A stretch of 64,000 nt of DNA. Origin: JANWHQ01 sp963775275. GTDB taxonomy: Bacteria > Pseudomonadota > Alphaproteobacteria > Caulobacterales > Caulobacteraceae. The notes under the pieces were generated by a model. That model ran no database searches. It was given only the letters and a program-made list of their open reading frames with translations, and had not been told where the DNA came from. Positions 57,853 to 64,000 of this stretch are shown here, piece by piece. The stretch spans positions 2,480,001 through 2,544,000 of the forward strand of contig CAVZII010000005.1 of assembly GCA_963775275.1 (NCBI GenBank), given 5' to 3'. The position numbers and the translations under genes were made by a program. Position 1 is the stretch's first letter. Every line of letters starts with the position of its first letter.

Positions 57853-58391
57853 GCCTTCCACAGCTCGCGGCCGATCATCAGGTAGAGCCCGAACAGGGCG
57901 ACGTCGACGCCGACGAGGATCTCCTCGCCGCGGACGCCCACATCCTCGCCGGCCAGCAGCGCCACGCCGCCCAGGAGCGCCAGGACCGGGGTCGCCATCA
58001 GGCCGATCGCCACGAGGTCGCGCGCCTTCCAGCGCCTGCGCGCCACCGCGCTCGCGGTGATCGCGTGCGCCACCAGCAGGAGACCGACCAGCGCCCCCAG
58101 GGACGTGAGTCCGCGCACGGGCAGGAACTCGATCGCCGCCCCCGCGACGAACGCCGTGGCGGTCCAGGCGATCACCGCCCGCCCGGCGCCCCGCTCGGGG
58201 TGGTCCACCAGCGCCAGAAGGCCCAGGAAGGCCGCGAGCATCAGGAGCACGCCGAGCGTCCGCGTGACCATCACCCCTGCGGGCTCCGGACCGATGATCG
58301 CCAGGGCGCCCAGCGCCGTGATCAGAACCTCGAGCACCAGGGCGAACCGGCCCCGGCCCATGCCGCTGGGCTTGTCGGATGTCTCGCTCAT
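57819..58391 (-). CDS. HdeD/DUF308-like membrane protein
   Basis: A 190-residue protein of six membrane segments in three hairpins (LVLEVLITALGALAIIGPEPAG ..., GVLLMLAAFLGLLALVDHP, AVIAWTATAFVAGAAIEF ...). The repeated hairpin plan fits the HdeD family of acid-stress membrane proteins. It follows the two-domain USP gene by 1 base in the same direction, so both are in one operon. Confidence 0.75.
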   Translation of the reverse strand: MSETSDKPSGMGRGRFALVLEVLITALGALAIIGPEPAGVMVTRTLGVLLMLAAFLGLLALVDHPERGAGRAVIAWTATAFVAGAAIEFLPVRGLTSLGALVGLLLVAHAITASAVARRRWKARDLVAIGLMATPVLALLGGVALLAGEDVGVRGEEILVGVDVALFGLYLMIGRELWKAQSRSPSTASK

Positions 58392-58392
58392 G

Positions 58393-59259
58393 TCAGTGGC
58401 TCATCAGCACGAACTTGGCGTCCTGGTCCAGCAGACGCCGCGTGACCCCGCCGAACACCCACTCGCTGAGCCGTGAGCGGCCATATCCCCCCGCCACGAT
58501 CAGCGGGGCGTCGAACTCGACCGCCGCCTCCAGGATCGCCTCGGCCGCCGGCCGGGCGGCGTCCAGGGTGCGCGTCGACGGATGGCCGCCATGCCGGCGG
58601 ATCGCCTCGGCGACGTCGGCCAGGGCCACCTTCGGATCGCCCTCGATCCCGTCCTCGGGCGCGCAGGCCACCAGCACGCGCTCGGCGCGGACCAGGAACG
58701 GCATGGCGTCGGCCATCGCCCGGCGCGCTTCGCGCGCATCCTTCCAGGCCAGGACGATGCGGCGGGCGTCCAGCCGGTCGACCTCGGCGGGGCCGGCCAG
58801 CACAGGCCGTCCGGCCGCCATCAGGAGGTCCGGGGCCGGCGCCGCGCGCTCGATGAAGCCCTGTCCCTCGAACAGGGTCGAGGCGTCTTCGCCGGTCTGG
58901 CGGGGACCGGGAGCGCCGCCGAACGGGCTGGCGATCACCAGATCCGCGGCTCGCGCCTCGGCGGCGATCCGCCGGACCGGCGGCCCCTTCAGGCCCCGCC
59001 ACTCCAAGCCCGCCTTCACGTCGCCGCAGACCGCCCGGAACTGCGCCTCGGCCTCCTTCAGCTCGGCCTCGATCTGGCGGTCCATCGCCTCGGTGATCGG
59101 ACCTTCATCCGCGCGGAGGCCTGGCGGTGGAGCGTAGACGGCGGCCGCGACCCCGATCAGGGCGCAGCCCATCTCGTCGGCGAGTTCCGCCGCCAGCCTC
59201 AGCCGCGGCTCGCAGGCCGGGTCGGCGTGGACGTGCGCCATCAGGGCTCGATAGGTCAC
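58393..59259 (-). CDS. Universal stress protein, tandem-domain type
   Basis: A 288-residue protein with two USP-like halves. The first (YRALMAHVHADPACEPRLRLAAELADEMGCALIGVAAAVY) is divergent. The second (RRIVLAWKDAREARRAMADAMPFLVRAERVLVACA) ends VAGGYGRSRLSEWVFGGVTRRLL, an ATP-motif-like G-x-x-G...G-G-V. The start is GTG at 59259, because GGAGG lies 5 bases upstream; longer frames reach back into the Hsp20 promoter. Two-domain USPs of this build often respond to low oxygen. Divergent from Hsp20 across an FNR-like site. Confidence 0.85.
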   Translation of the reverse strand: MTYRALMAHVHADPACEPRLRLAAELADEMGCALIGVAAAVYAPPPGLRADEGPITEAMDRQIEAELKEAEAQFRAVCGDVKAGLEWRGLKGPPVRRIAAEARAADLVIASPFGGAPGPRQTGEDASTLFEGQGFIERAAPAPDLLMAAGRPVLAGPAEVDRLDARRIVLAWKDAREARRAMADAMPFLVRAERVLVACAPEDGIEGDPKVALADVAEAIRRHGGHPSTRTLDAARPAAEAILEAAVEFDAPLIVAGGYGRSRLSEWVFGGVTRRLLDQDAKFVLMSH

Positions 59260-59314
59260 GGGGGCCTCCGGTCCGGTGGGTGCTTCGAAGGTGATCCTAA
59301 CGGGTCTTGCATCC

Positions 59315-59328
59315 TTGCGCTGAGTCAA
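59315..59328. promoter_or_regulatory. FNR/FixK-like site (TTGCGCTGAGTCAA)
   Basis: Half sites TTGCG and GTCAA, between the divergent USP (56 bases away) and Hsp20 (83 bases away) genes. A -10 box is less clear here; TAGGAT on the minus strand near 59299-59294 would suit the USP. Confidence 0.52.
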
Positions 59329-59411
59329 AGCGCGGCCCCTGCGTTGGAGGTCTGCTGCCGCCGGTCCCGCATCGGGACCAGACAAAGACACCTGGATTAG
59401 GAGACATCGTC

Positions 59412-59891
59412 ATGAACGCTCCTGCTCGGATTCCCGTGAAACAGGGCGCGGCCGTTCCCTCGCGCCCGATCTTCAATGTCTTCGGCTCGCTGCAGCGCGA
59501 GATCGATCGCCTGTTCGAGGACTTCTCCCCGACGTTCGCGACCGGTCGGGCTCCGACCGACGTCAAGACGCGCATGGACCTCGCCGAGACCAAGGACGGC
59601 CTGGAGCTGACGGTCGAGCTGCCCGGGCTCGAGGAGAAGGACGTCAACGTCGCGGTGGGCGACGGCATTCTCACCGTATCGGGCGAGAAGACGTTCGAGA
59701 GCGAGTCCAAGGACAAAAACTACCACTTCGTCGAACGCGGCTATGGCTCGTTTTCCCGGTCCGTCGAGCTGCCGGCGGGCGTCAAGGCCGACGACATCAA
59801 GGCGACGATGAGCAAGGGCGTGCTGAAGGTGGAGATCCCCACGCCGGTCAAGCCCGCGCCCAAGAAGATCGAGGTGAAGGCCACGGCCTGA
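59412..59891 (+). CDS. Small heat shock protein Hsp20 (alpha-crystallin type)
   Basis: A 159-residue chaperone: RPIFNVFGSLQREIDRLFEDFSP, then the alpha-crystallin domain (DLAETKDGLELTVELPGLEEKDVNVAVGDGILTVSGEK ... GYGSFSRSVELPAGVKADDIKATMSKGVLKVEIP). The GVL motif and the C-terminal PxxxP-type tail (TPVKPAPKKIEV) are normal. It holds unfolded proteins in an ATP-independent way. TTAGGAGAC precedes the ATG. Start at 59307 in the same frame was rejected for lack of homology-like content. Confidence 0.95.
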   Translation: MNAPARIPVKQGAAVPSRPIFNVFGSLQREIDRLFEDFSPTFATGRAPTDVKTRMDLAETKDGLELTVELPGLEEKDVNVAVGDGILTVSGEKTFESESKDKNYHFVERGYGSFSRSVELPAGVKADDIKATMSKGVLKVEIPTPVKPAPKKIEVKATA

Positions 59892-60065
59892 CCGGCTGCG
59901 GCCGGGGCGCTCCGCACCCGTTTCCCGAGGGCGGGGCGTCCCGGCGGTCCGGCCTTCGCCGAAGCCCAGGCGGGGAACCATCCGCGGAGCCAGGGGTCTT
60001 GATGGCTGAACGCCCGTCAGGACCGACCGAGCGGTGCGTTGCCGCCAATCGCGAGGAATTTCCCG

Positions 60066-60323
60066 ATGCCTTCCGACACCAGACATGCCGATTTGGCCAC
60101 CCTCGACGCCGAGGCCGTCCGACGCCTGTGCGGCGACATCACCGACGCCACGATCTCCGCGATCCTGGCCGTCGGCGCGAGCATCGCCGATCTCGAGGCC
60201 GCGATCGCCTGGGCGGCCGGTGAGAGCGATGTCATGGGCGAGGCGCGCCGGCCGCTCGCGGGCGCGTCCGCCGCGATCTACGAGCTGCTCGCGGCGGACG
60301 ACGAGTTCGACGAAGAGTCCTGA
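60066..60323 (+). CDS. Small acidic hypothetical protein
   Basis: An 85-residue helical protein (MPSDTRHADLATLDAEAVRRLCGDITDATISAILAVGASIADLEAAIAWAAG ... ) with an acidic end DDEFDEES. The ATG at 60066 has GAGGAA 7 bases upstream. The layout (helix, GASIADLEAAIAWA, Gly-linker, acidic tail) is like small proteins often placed before PEP synthase in such clusters, but I do not recognise a family. Confidence 0.75.
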   Translation: MPSDTRHADLATLDAEAVRRLCGDITDATISAILAVGASIADLEAAIAWAAGESDVMGEARRPLAGASAAIYELLAADDEFDEES

Positions 60324-60345
60324 ACCCGTACCAGCGTCCCGTCTC

Positions 60346-60359
60346 TTGATCGAGCGCAA
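60346..60359. promoter_or_regulatory. FNR/FixK-like site (TTGATCGAGCGCAA)
   Basis: Half sites TTGAT and CGCAA. TATGCA at 60385-60390 is 25 bases downstream and would start a transcript near 60396, about 27 bases before the PEP synthase ATG. Confidence 0.58.
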
Positions 60360-60422
60360 GGTCCCGGCGGCGGGGCTGATCCACTATGCACGTGGGCGGC
60401 GTTGAACCTCGGAGTGGGAACG

Positions 60423-62855
60423 ATGGACGACACCTCTCGAGACGGTGCGGGCTACATCCGGTGGTTCAAGGACCTCGGGGTCGGCGATGTCGCGTTGGTG
60501 GGCGGCAAGACCGCTTCGCTCGGCGAGCTCTACGCCTCCCGGGCCGAGGAGGGCGTGCGGATTCCCGACGGCTTCGCCATCACGGCCGAGGCCTATCGCG
60601 ACGCCCTGACCGCCGCTGGCGCATGGCCCAAGCTCCGCGCCCTGCTCGACGGCCTCGGTAAGCGCGACGTCGACCTCCTGGCCGAGCGCGCGAAGGCGGC
60701 GCGGCGGATCGTCTACCAGGCCACGGGCGGACACGAGCTCAGGCGGCAGATCCTTGCGGCCTACGAGGCGCTCGAGGCCGAGTGCGGCCCGGGCGTGTCG
60801 CTCGCGGTCCGCAGCTCCGCCACCGCCGAGGACCTCCCCAACGCCAGCTTCGCCGGCCAGCACGACAGCTTCCTGAACATCTCGGGCAAGGCCGGCCTGA
60901 TCGAGGCCTGCCGCCGCTGCTTCGCTTCGATCTTCACCGATCGGGCGATCGGATACCGGATCGACAACGGGTTCGACCACTTCAAGGTCTCCCTGTCCGT
61001 GGCGGTGATGAAGATGGTCCGCTCCGACATCGGCGCCAGCGGCGTGATCTTCACCCTGGACACCGAGACGGGCTTCCGCGACGTGGTCTTCGTCACGGGC
61101 GGCTATGGCCTGGGCGAGAACATCGTGCAGGGCCGGATCGATCCGGACGAGTTCTACGTCCACAAGCCGACCTACCGGAAGGGCTTCCGCGCGGTGCTGC
61201 GTCGCAGTCTCGGCGCCAAGCAGGAGCGCATGATCTACACCGGCGGCCCGAAGGCGCGGGTCCGGACCCGCAACACGCCGGTCACCCGCGCCGATCGCGA
61301 GCGCTTCTGCCTCACCGACCCGGAGGTGCTCCAGCTCGCCGGCTACGCCATCGCGATCGAGGACCACTATTCTCTCAAGGCTGGCCGGCCGATGCCGATG
61401 GACATCGAATGGGCCAAGGATGGCGTGGACGGCGAGCTCTACATCGTCCAGGCGCGCCCCGAGACGGTGGCCTCGCGGCAGCGCGCGCAGAGCCTTCACA
61501 CCTATGCCCTGAAGGGCTCCGGGACCGTGCTGGTCGAGGGCCGGGCCGTCGGCGAGAAGATCGCGACGGGCAAGGCGCGGGTCATGACTTCGGTCGACGA
61601 GCTGGACACTTTCCGCCCGGGCGAGATCCTGGTCGCCGACATCACCACGCCCGACTGGCAGCCGGTGATGAAGACCGCGGCGGCGATCGTCACCAACCGC
61701 GGGGGGCGCACCTGCCATGCCGCCATCGTCGCGCGCGAGCTCGGCGTGCCGGCGGTGGTGGGGACGGGCGACGCGACGGTCAGGCTCAGGACCGGCCAGA
61801 CCTTGACGGTCTCCTGCGCCGAAGGCGATGCCGGGCGCGTCTTCGAGGGCGCCATCCCGTTCGAGACCACCGAGATCGACCTCGGCTCCCTGCCCGCGAC
61901 CCGCACCGAGCTGATGATCAACCTGGGCGACCCGGACCTGGCGTTCCGCACCGCCCGGCTGCCGAGCGCCGGCGTGGGCCTGGCCAGGATGGAGTTCATA
62001 ATCCAGGAGCACATCGGCATCCACCCCATGGCCCTGGTCGATCCGGGCAAGGTGACCTCGGCCCGGGCCCGCTCTGCGATCGTGCGGGCCACCGCGCGCT
62101 ACCACAAGCCCGCTGACTTCTTCGTCGAGCGTCTGTCCGAAGGGGTGGGGACCATCGCGGCGGCCTTCTATCCGCGGCCGGTGATCATCCGCCTGTCCGA
62201 CTTCAAGACCAACGAATACGCCGGTCTCCTCGGCGGGGCGGACTTCGAGCCGAAGGAATCCAATCCGATGCTGGGGTTCCGGGGCGCCTCCCGCTACGCC
62301 CATCCGGCCTACGCGCCGGGCTTCGCGCTCGAGTGCGCGGCGCTGAGGCGCGTGCGCGAGGAGATGGGGCTGACCAACCTCAAGATCATGGTCCCCTTCG
62401 TCCGCCGCGAGGAGGAGGCCAAACGGGTGCTCGAGACGATGGCGGCCCATGGCCTGAAGCGCGGCGAGCGCGGGCTCGAGGTCTTCGTCATGTGCGAGAT
62501 CCCGAACAACGTGATCCGCATCGACGCCTTCGCGCGGCTGTTCGACGGGTTCTCCATCGGCTCGAACGACCTGACCCAGCTCACCCTCGGGGTTGACCGG
62601 GACTCCGAGATCGTCGCGTTCGACTTCGACGAGCGCGATCCCGGCATGCAGGAGATGCTGCGCCTGGCGGTCACCGGCGCGCGGCGCAACGGCCGCCACG
62701 TCGGCATCTGCGGCGAGGCGCCGGCCAACTACCCCGAGATCGCCGCCGCCCTCGTCGGGTGGGGCATCGACTCGATCAGCGTCAATTCATCCAGCCTGAT
62801 CGGCGTGATCCGCACGGTCGCCGAGGCCGAGCGGCGCTCGAGCGCCGCGGCCTGA
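60423..62855 (+). CDS. ppsA: Phosphoenolpyruvate synthase
   Basis: An 810-residue enzyme making PEP from pyruvate and ATP. The N-terminal ATP-grasp part starts KDLGVGDVALVGGKTASLGELY and includes AVRSSATAEDLPNASFAGQHDSFLN; the swivelling domain has the phosphohistidine H432 (GGRTCHAAIVARELGVPAVVG); the C-terminal PEP/pyruvate barrel contains the catalytic cysteine C763 (GICGEAPANYPE) and ends SISVNSSSLIGV. ATG 60423 follows GGAGTGGG; a TTG at 60402 is an alternative. Under an FNR-like site. Confidence 0.95.
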   Translation: MDDTSRDGAGYIRWFKDLGVGDVALVGGKTASLGELYASRAEEGVRIPDGFAITAEAYRDALTAAGAWPKLRALLDGLGKRDVDLLAERAKAARRIVYQATGGHELRRQILAAYEALEAECGPGVSLAVRSSATAEDLPNASFAGQHDSFLNISGKAGLIEACRRCFASIFTDRAIGYRIDNGFDHFKVSLSVAVMKMVRSDIGASGVIFTLDTETGFRDVVFVTGGYGLGENIVQGRIDPDEFYVHKPTYRKGFRAVLRRSLGAKQERMIYTGGPKARVRTRNTPVTRADRERFCLTDPEVLQLAGYAIAIEDHYSLKAGRPMPMDIEWAKDGVDGELYIVQARPETVASRQRAQSLHTYALKGSGTVLVEGRAVGEKIATGKARVMTSVDELDTFRPGEILVADITTPDWQPVMKTAAAIVTNRGGRTCHAAIVARELGVPAVVGTGDATVRLRTGQTLTVSCAEGDAGRVFEGAIPFETTEIDLGSLPATRTELMINLGDPDLAFRTARLPSAGVGLARMEFIIQEHIGIHPMALVDPGKVTSARARSAIVRATARYHKPADFFVERLSEGVGTIAAAFYPRPVIIRLSDFKTNEYAGLLGGADFEPKESNPMLGFRGASRYAHPAYAPGFALECAALRRVREEMGLTNLKIMVPFVRREEEAKRVLETMAAHGLKRGERGLEVFVMCEIPNNVIRIDAFARLFDGFSIGSNDLTQLTLGVDRDSEIVAFDFDERDPGMQEMLRLAVTGARRNGRHVGICGEAPANYPEIAAALVGWGIDSISVNSSSLIGVIRTVAEAERRSSAAA

Positions 62856-62870
62856 GGCGGCCCGGGCCGG

Positions 62871-64000
62871 TCAGGCTCGGGCCGCCGCCGCCCTCGCCGG
62901 AGCAGGGCCCAGCTTGACCTCGATCATGTGGGTCCTGCCGTCGTCGGCCAGCGGGATGCGCGGCGGGCGGCCGCGGACGGGCGTCCCGTCGAGGCTGGCG
63001 CCGACCACCCCGCCGCAGATTCCCTCAGGGTTCGTCACCAGGATGTCGTAGCGGGCCGCGCCGCGCCGGATGCTCGCCTGGAACCGCGGCCAGGTCGCGG
63101 GGATGCAGGGATCGACGACGAGGTCGCCGCCTTCCAGACGCAGGCCGAGGATCGACTCGATCCCGGCGCGATGGAGCCAGCCGGCCGAGCCGGTGTACCA
63201 GCTCCAGCCGCCGCGCCCGACATTCGGCGGCGTCGAGTAGACATCCCCCGCCATGACGTAGGGCTCCACCTTGTAGCGGTGCACGTCCGAGCGCGTGCGG
63301 GCGTGGTTGATCGGGTTGATCAGCGAGAACAGCCCTGCGGCCTTGTCGCCGTCGCCGAGCGCGGCGAAGGCCATGATCGTCCAGGCGGCGGCATGGCTGT
63401 ACTGGCCGCCGTTCTCGCGCAGACCCGGCGGATAGCCCTTGATGTACCCGGGGTCGCGCGTCGAACGGTCGAACGGCGGGGTGAACAGGAGGGCCAGGCC
63501 CTCGTCTGGCAGGATCAGTTCGCGTTCGACCGCCTCCATGGCCCGGCTCGCGCGCTCGGGCCGCGCGGCGCCCGACAGCACCGCCCAGGACTGGGCGATC
63601 GAGTCGATTCGGCACTCCTCGCTGGCGGACGAGCCCAGGGGCTCGCCGTCGTCGAACCAGGCCCGAAGGTACCATTCGCCGTCCCAGGCGTGGGCCTCCA
63701 GGGCCTCCTTCAACGCCTTGCCGTGCGCGCGCCACCGATCGGCGCGGTCCTCGTCGCCGCGCGCCTCGGCATGACCCCCGAAGAGGTCCAGCGTCGCCGC
63801 AAGGAACCAGCCCAGCCAGACGCTTTCTCCCCGCCCGCCGACGCCTACGCGGTTCATCCCGTCGTTCCAGTCGCCGGCTCCGATCAGGGGAAGGCCGTGC
63901 GGCCCCGCCGTCAGGCTGACGTCGATCGCGCGGGCGCAGTGCTCATAAAGGCTCGCGCTCTCGGCCGAGACTTCGGGCTGGTAGAAGCTCTCCACCTCCT
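62871..64000 (-). CDS. C-terminal part of a GH94 glycoside phosphorylase-like enzyme, probably cyclic beta-1,2-glucan synthase (partial)
   Basis: The last 376 residues or so of a protein whose start lies beyond base 64000. The (alpha/alpha)6 catalytic domain of GH94 is recognised by LIGAGDWNDGMNRVG (catalytic Asp region) and by QYSHAAAWTIMAFAALGDG, EPYVMAGDVYS and GWSWYTGSAGWLHRAGIESILGLR. This C-terminal block is shared by cellobiose/chitobiose phosphorylases and by the end of the very large NdvB/ChvB cyclic glucan synthase. The frame is open to the window edge, and the SFYQPEVS-type stretch before it fits NdvB. Cyclic glucans serve in periplasmic osmotic adaptation. Confidence 0.85.
   Translation of the reverse strand, partial: EVESFYQPEVSAESASLYEHCARAIDVSLTAGPHGLPLIGAGDWNDGMNRVGVGGRGESVWLGWFLAATLDLFGGHAEARGDEDRADRWRAHGKALKEALEAHAWDGEWYLRAWFDDGEPLGSSASEECRIDSIAQSWAVLSGAARPERASRAMEAVERELILPDEGLALLFTPPFDRSTRDPGYIKGYPPGLRENGGQYSHAAAWTIMAFAALGDGDKAAGLFSLINPINHARTRSDVHRYKVEPYVMAGDVYSTPPNVGRGGWSWYTGSAGWLHRAGIESILGLRLEGGDLVVDPCIPATWPRFQASIRRGAARYDILVTNPEGICGGVVGASLDGTPVRGRPPRIPLADDGRTHMIEVKLGPAPARAAAARA

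Noticed and set aside
60384..62699. 771-codon minus-strand frame opposite ppsA
   Set aside because: Low-complexity product, fully within the well-supported ppsA gene; shadow frame.
1..64000. CRISPR arrays, tRNA/rRNA genes, integrases, complete insertion sequences, prophage genes
   Set aside because: None seen; the only repeats are the intergenic hairpin types, with irregular spacing and no spacer structure.

Overview
The window is very GC-rich, has dense, mostly short-gapped operons, and carries typical alphaproteobacterial genes: CtaG, a Rieske subunit with a Tat-type N-terminus, FtsH, and the end of a cyclic beta-glucan synthase-like gene. Several intergenic repeat families look alphaproteobacterial. 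I infer an alphaproteobacterium, perhaps Caulobacterales (Phenylobacterium/Caulobacter-like); there is no rRNA or tRNA to fix this. I see no CRISPR array, integrase, prophage or complete insertion sequence.

Layout. 0-5.5 kb: tail of a PPK2-like gene, an aquaporin, a universal stress protein (USP), phosphoglucomutase, and a minus-strand run of tiny overlapping genes ending near a DUF1003 membrane protein. 5.8-11.3 kb: a metabolic block with a frameshifted LLM flavin oxidoreductase, an SDR, a beta-lactamase-fold serine hydrolase and a GMC oxidoreductase, separated by hairpin repeats. 11.6-18.7 kb: HtrA/DegP protease, CtaG, an orphan Rieske protein, MarR regulator, ClC channel, and a degenerate copper-chaperone-like protein. 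19-27.2 kb: a KdpD/KdpE-like two-component pair, then a tightly overlapped osmotic operon (methyltransferase, osmoprotectant ABC transporter, MscS channel) and a cation/proton antiporter. 27.2-32.9 kb: DUF389 protein, APC-like permease, PCu(A)C plus SCO copper chaperones, and a secreted protein.

32.9-39.5 kb holds a complete-order N-type ATPase operon (atpDCQRBEFAG), in which atpF is broken by two indels. 39.6-64 kb is a stress and low-oxygen-like block: SpoIIAA-like protein, D-2-hydroxyacid dehydrogenase, second FtsH, a BlaI plus M56 peptidase pair, an RND pump, a sulfide:quinone reductase operon, phosphoribosyltransferase, P-type ATPase, AI-2E-type permease, USP, Hsp20, PEP synthase, and the C-terminus of a GH94/cyclic-glucan-synthase-like enzyme.

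Three non-coding signals stand out. (1) Four copies of a 164-167 bp two-hairpin repeat bounded by CTAG; in all four the repeat edge supplies the TAG stop codon of the adjacent gene. (2) Seven FNR/FixK-like sites (TTG-N8-CAA, 5-4-5 layout), all between 42 and 61 kb in intergenic gaps, five with a plausible -10 box 20-25 nt downstream, which suggests the 40-63 kb block is an oxygen-responsive regulon. (3) Four copies of a different palindrome, TATCAC-N3-GTGATA, between 11 and 33 kb, overlapping possible -10 boxes. All functional calls rest on reading the sequence and family knowledge; no database search was made.
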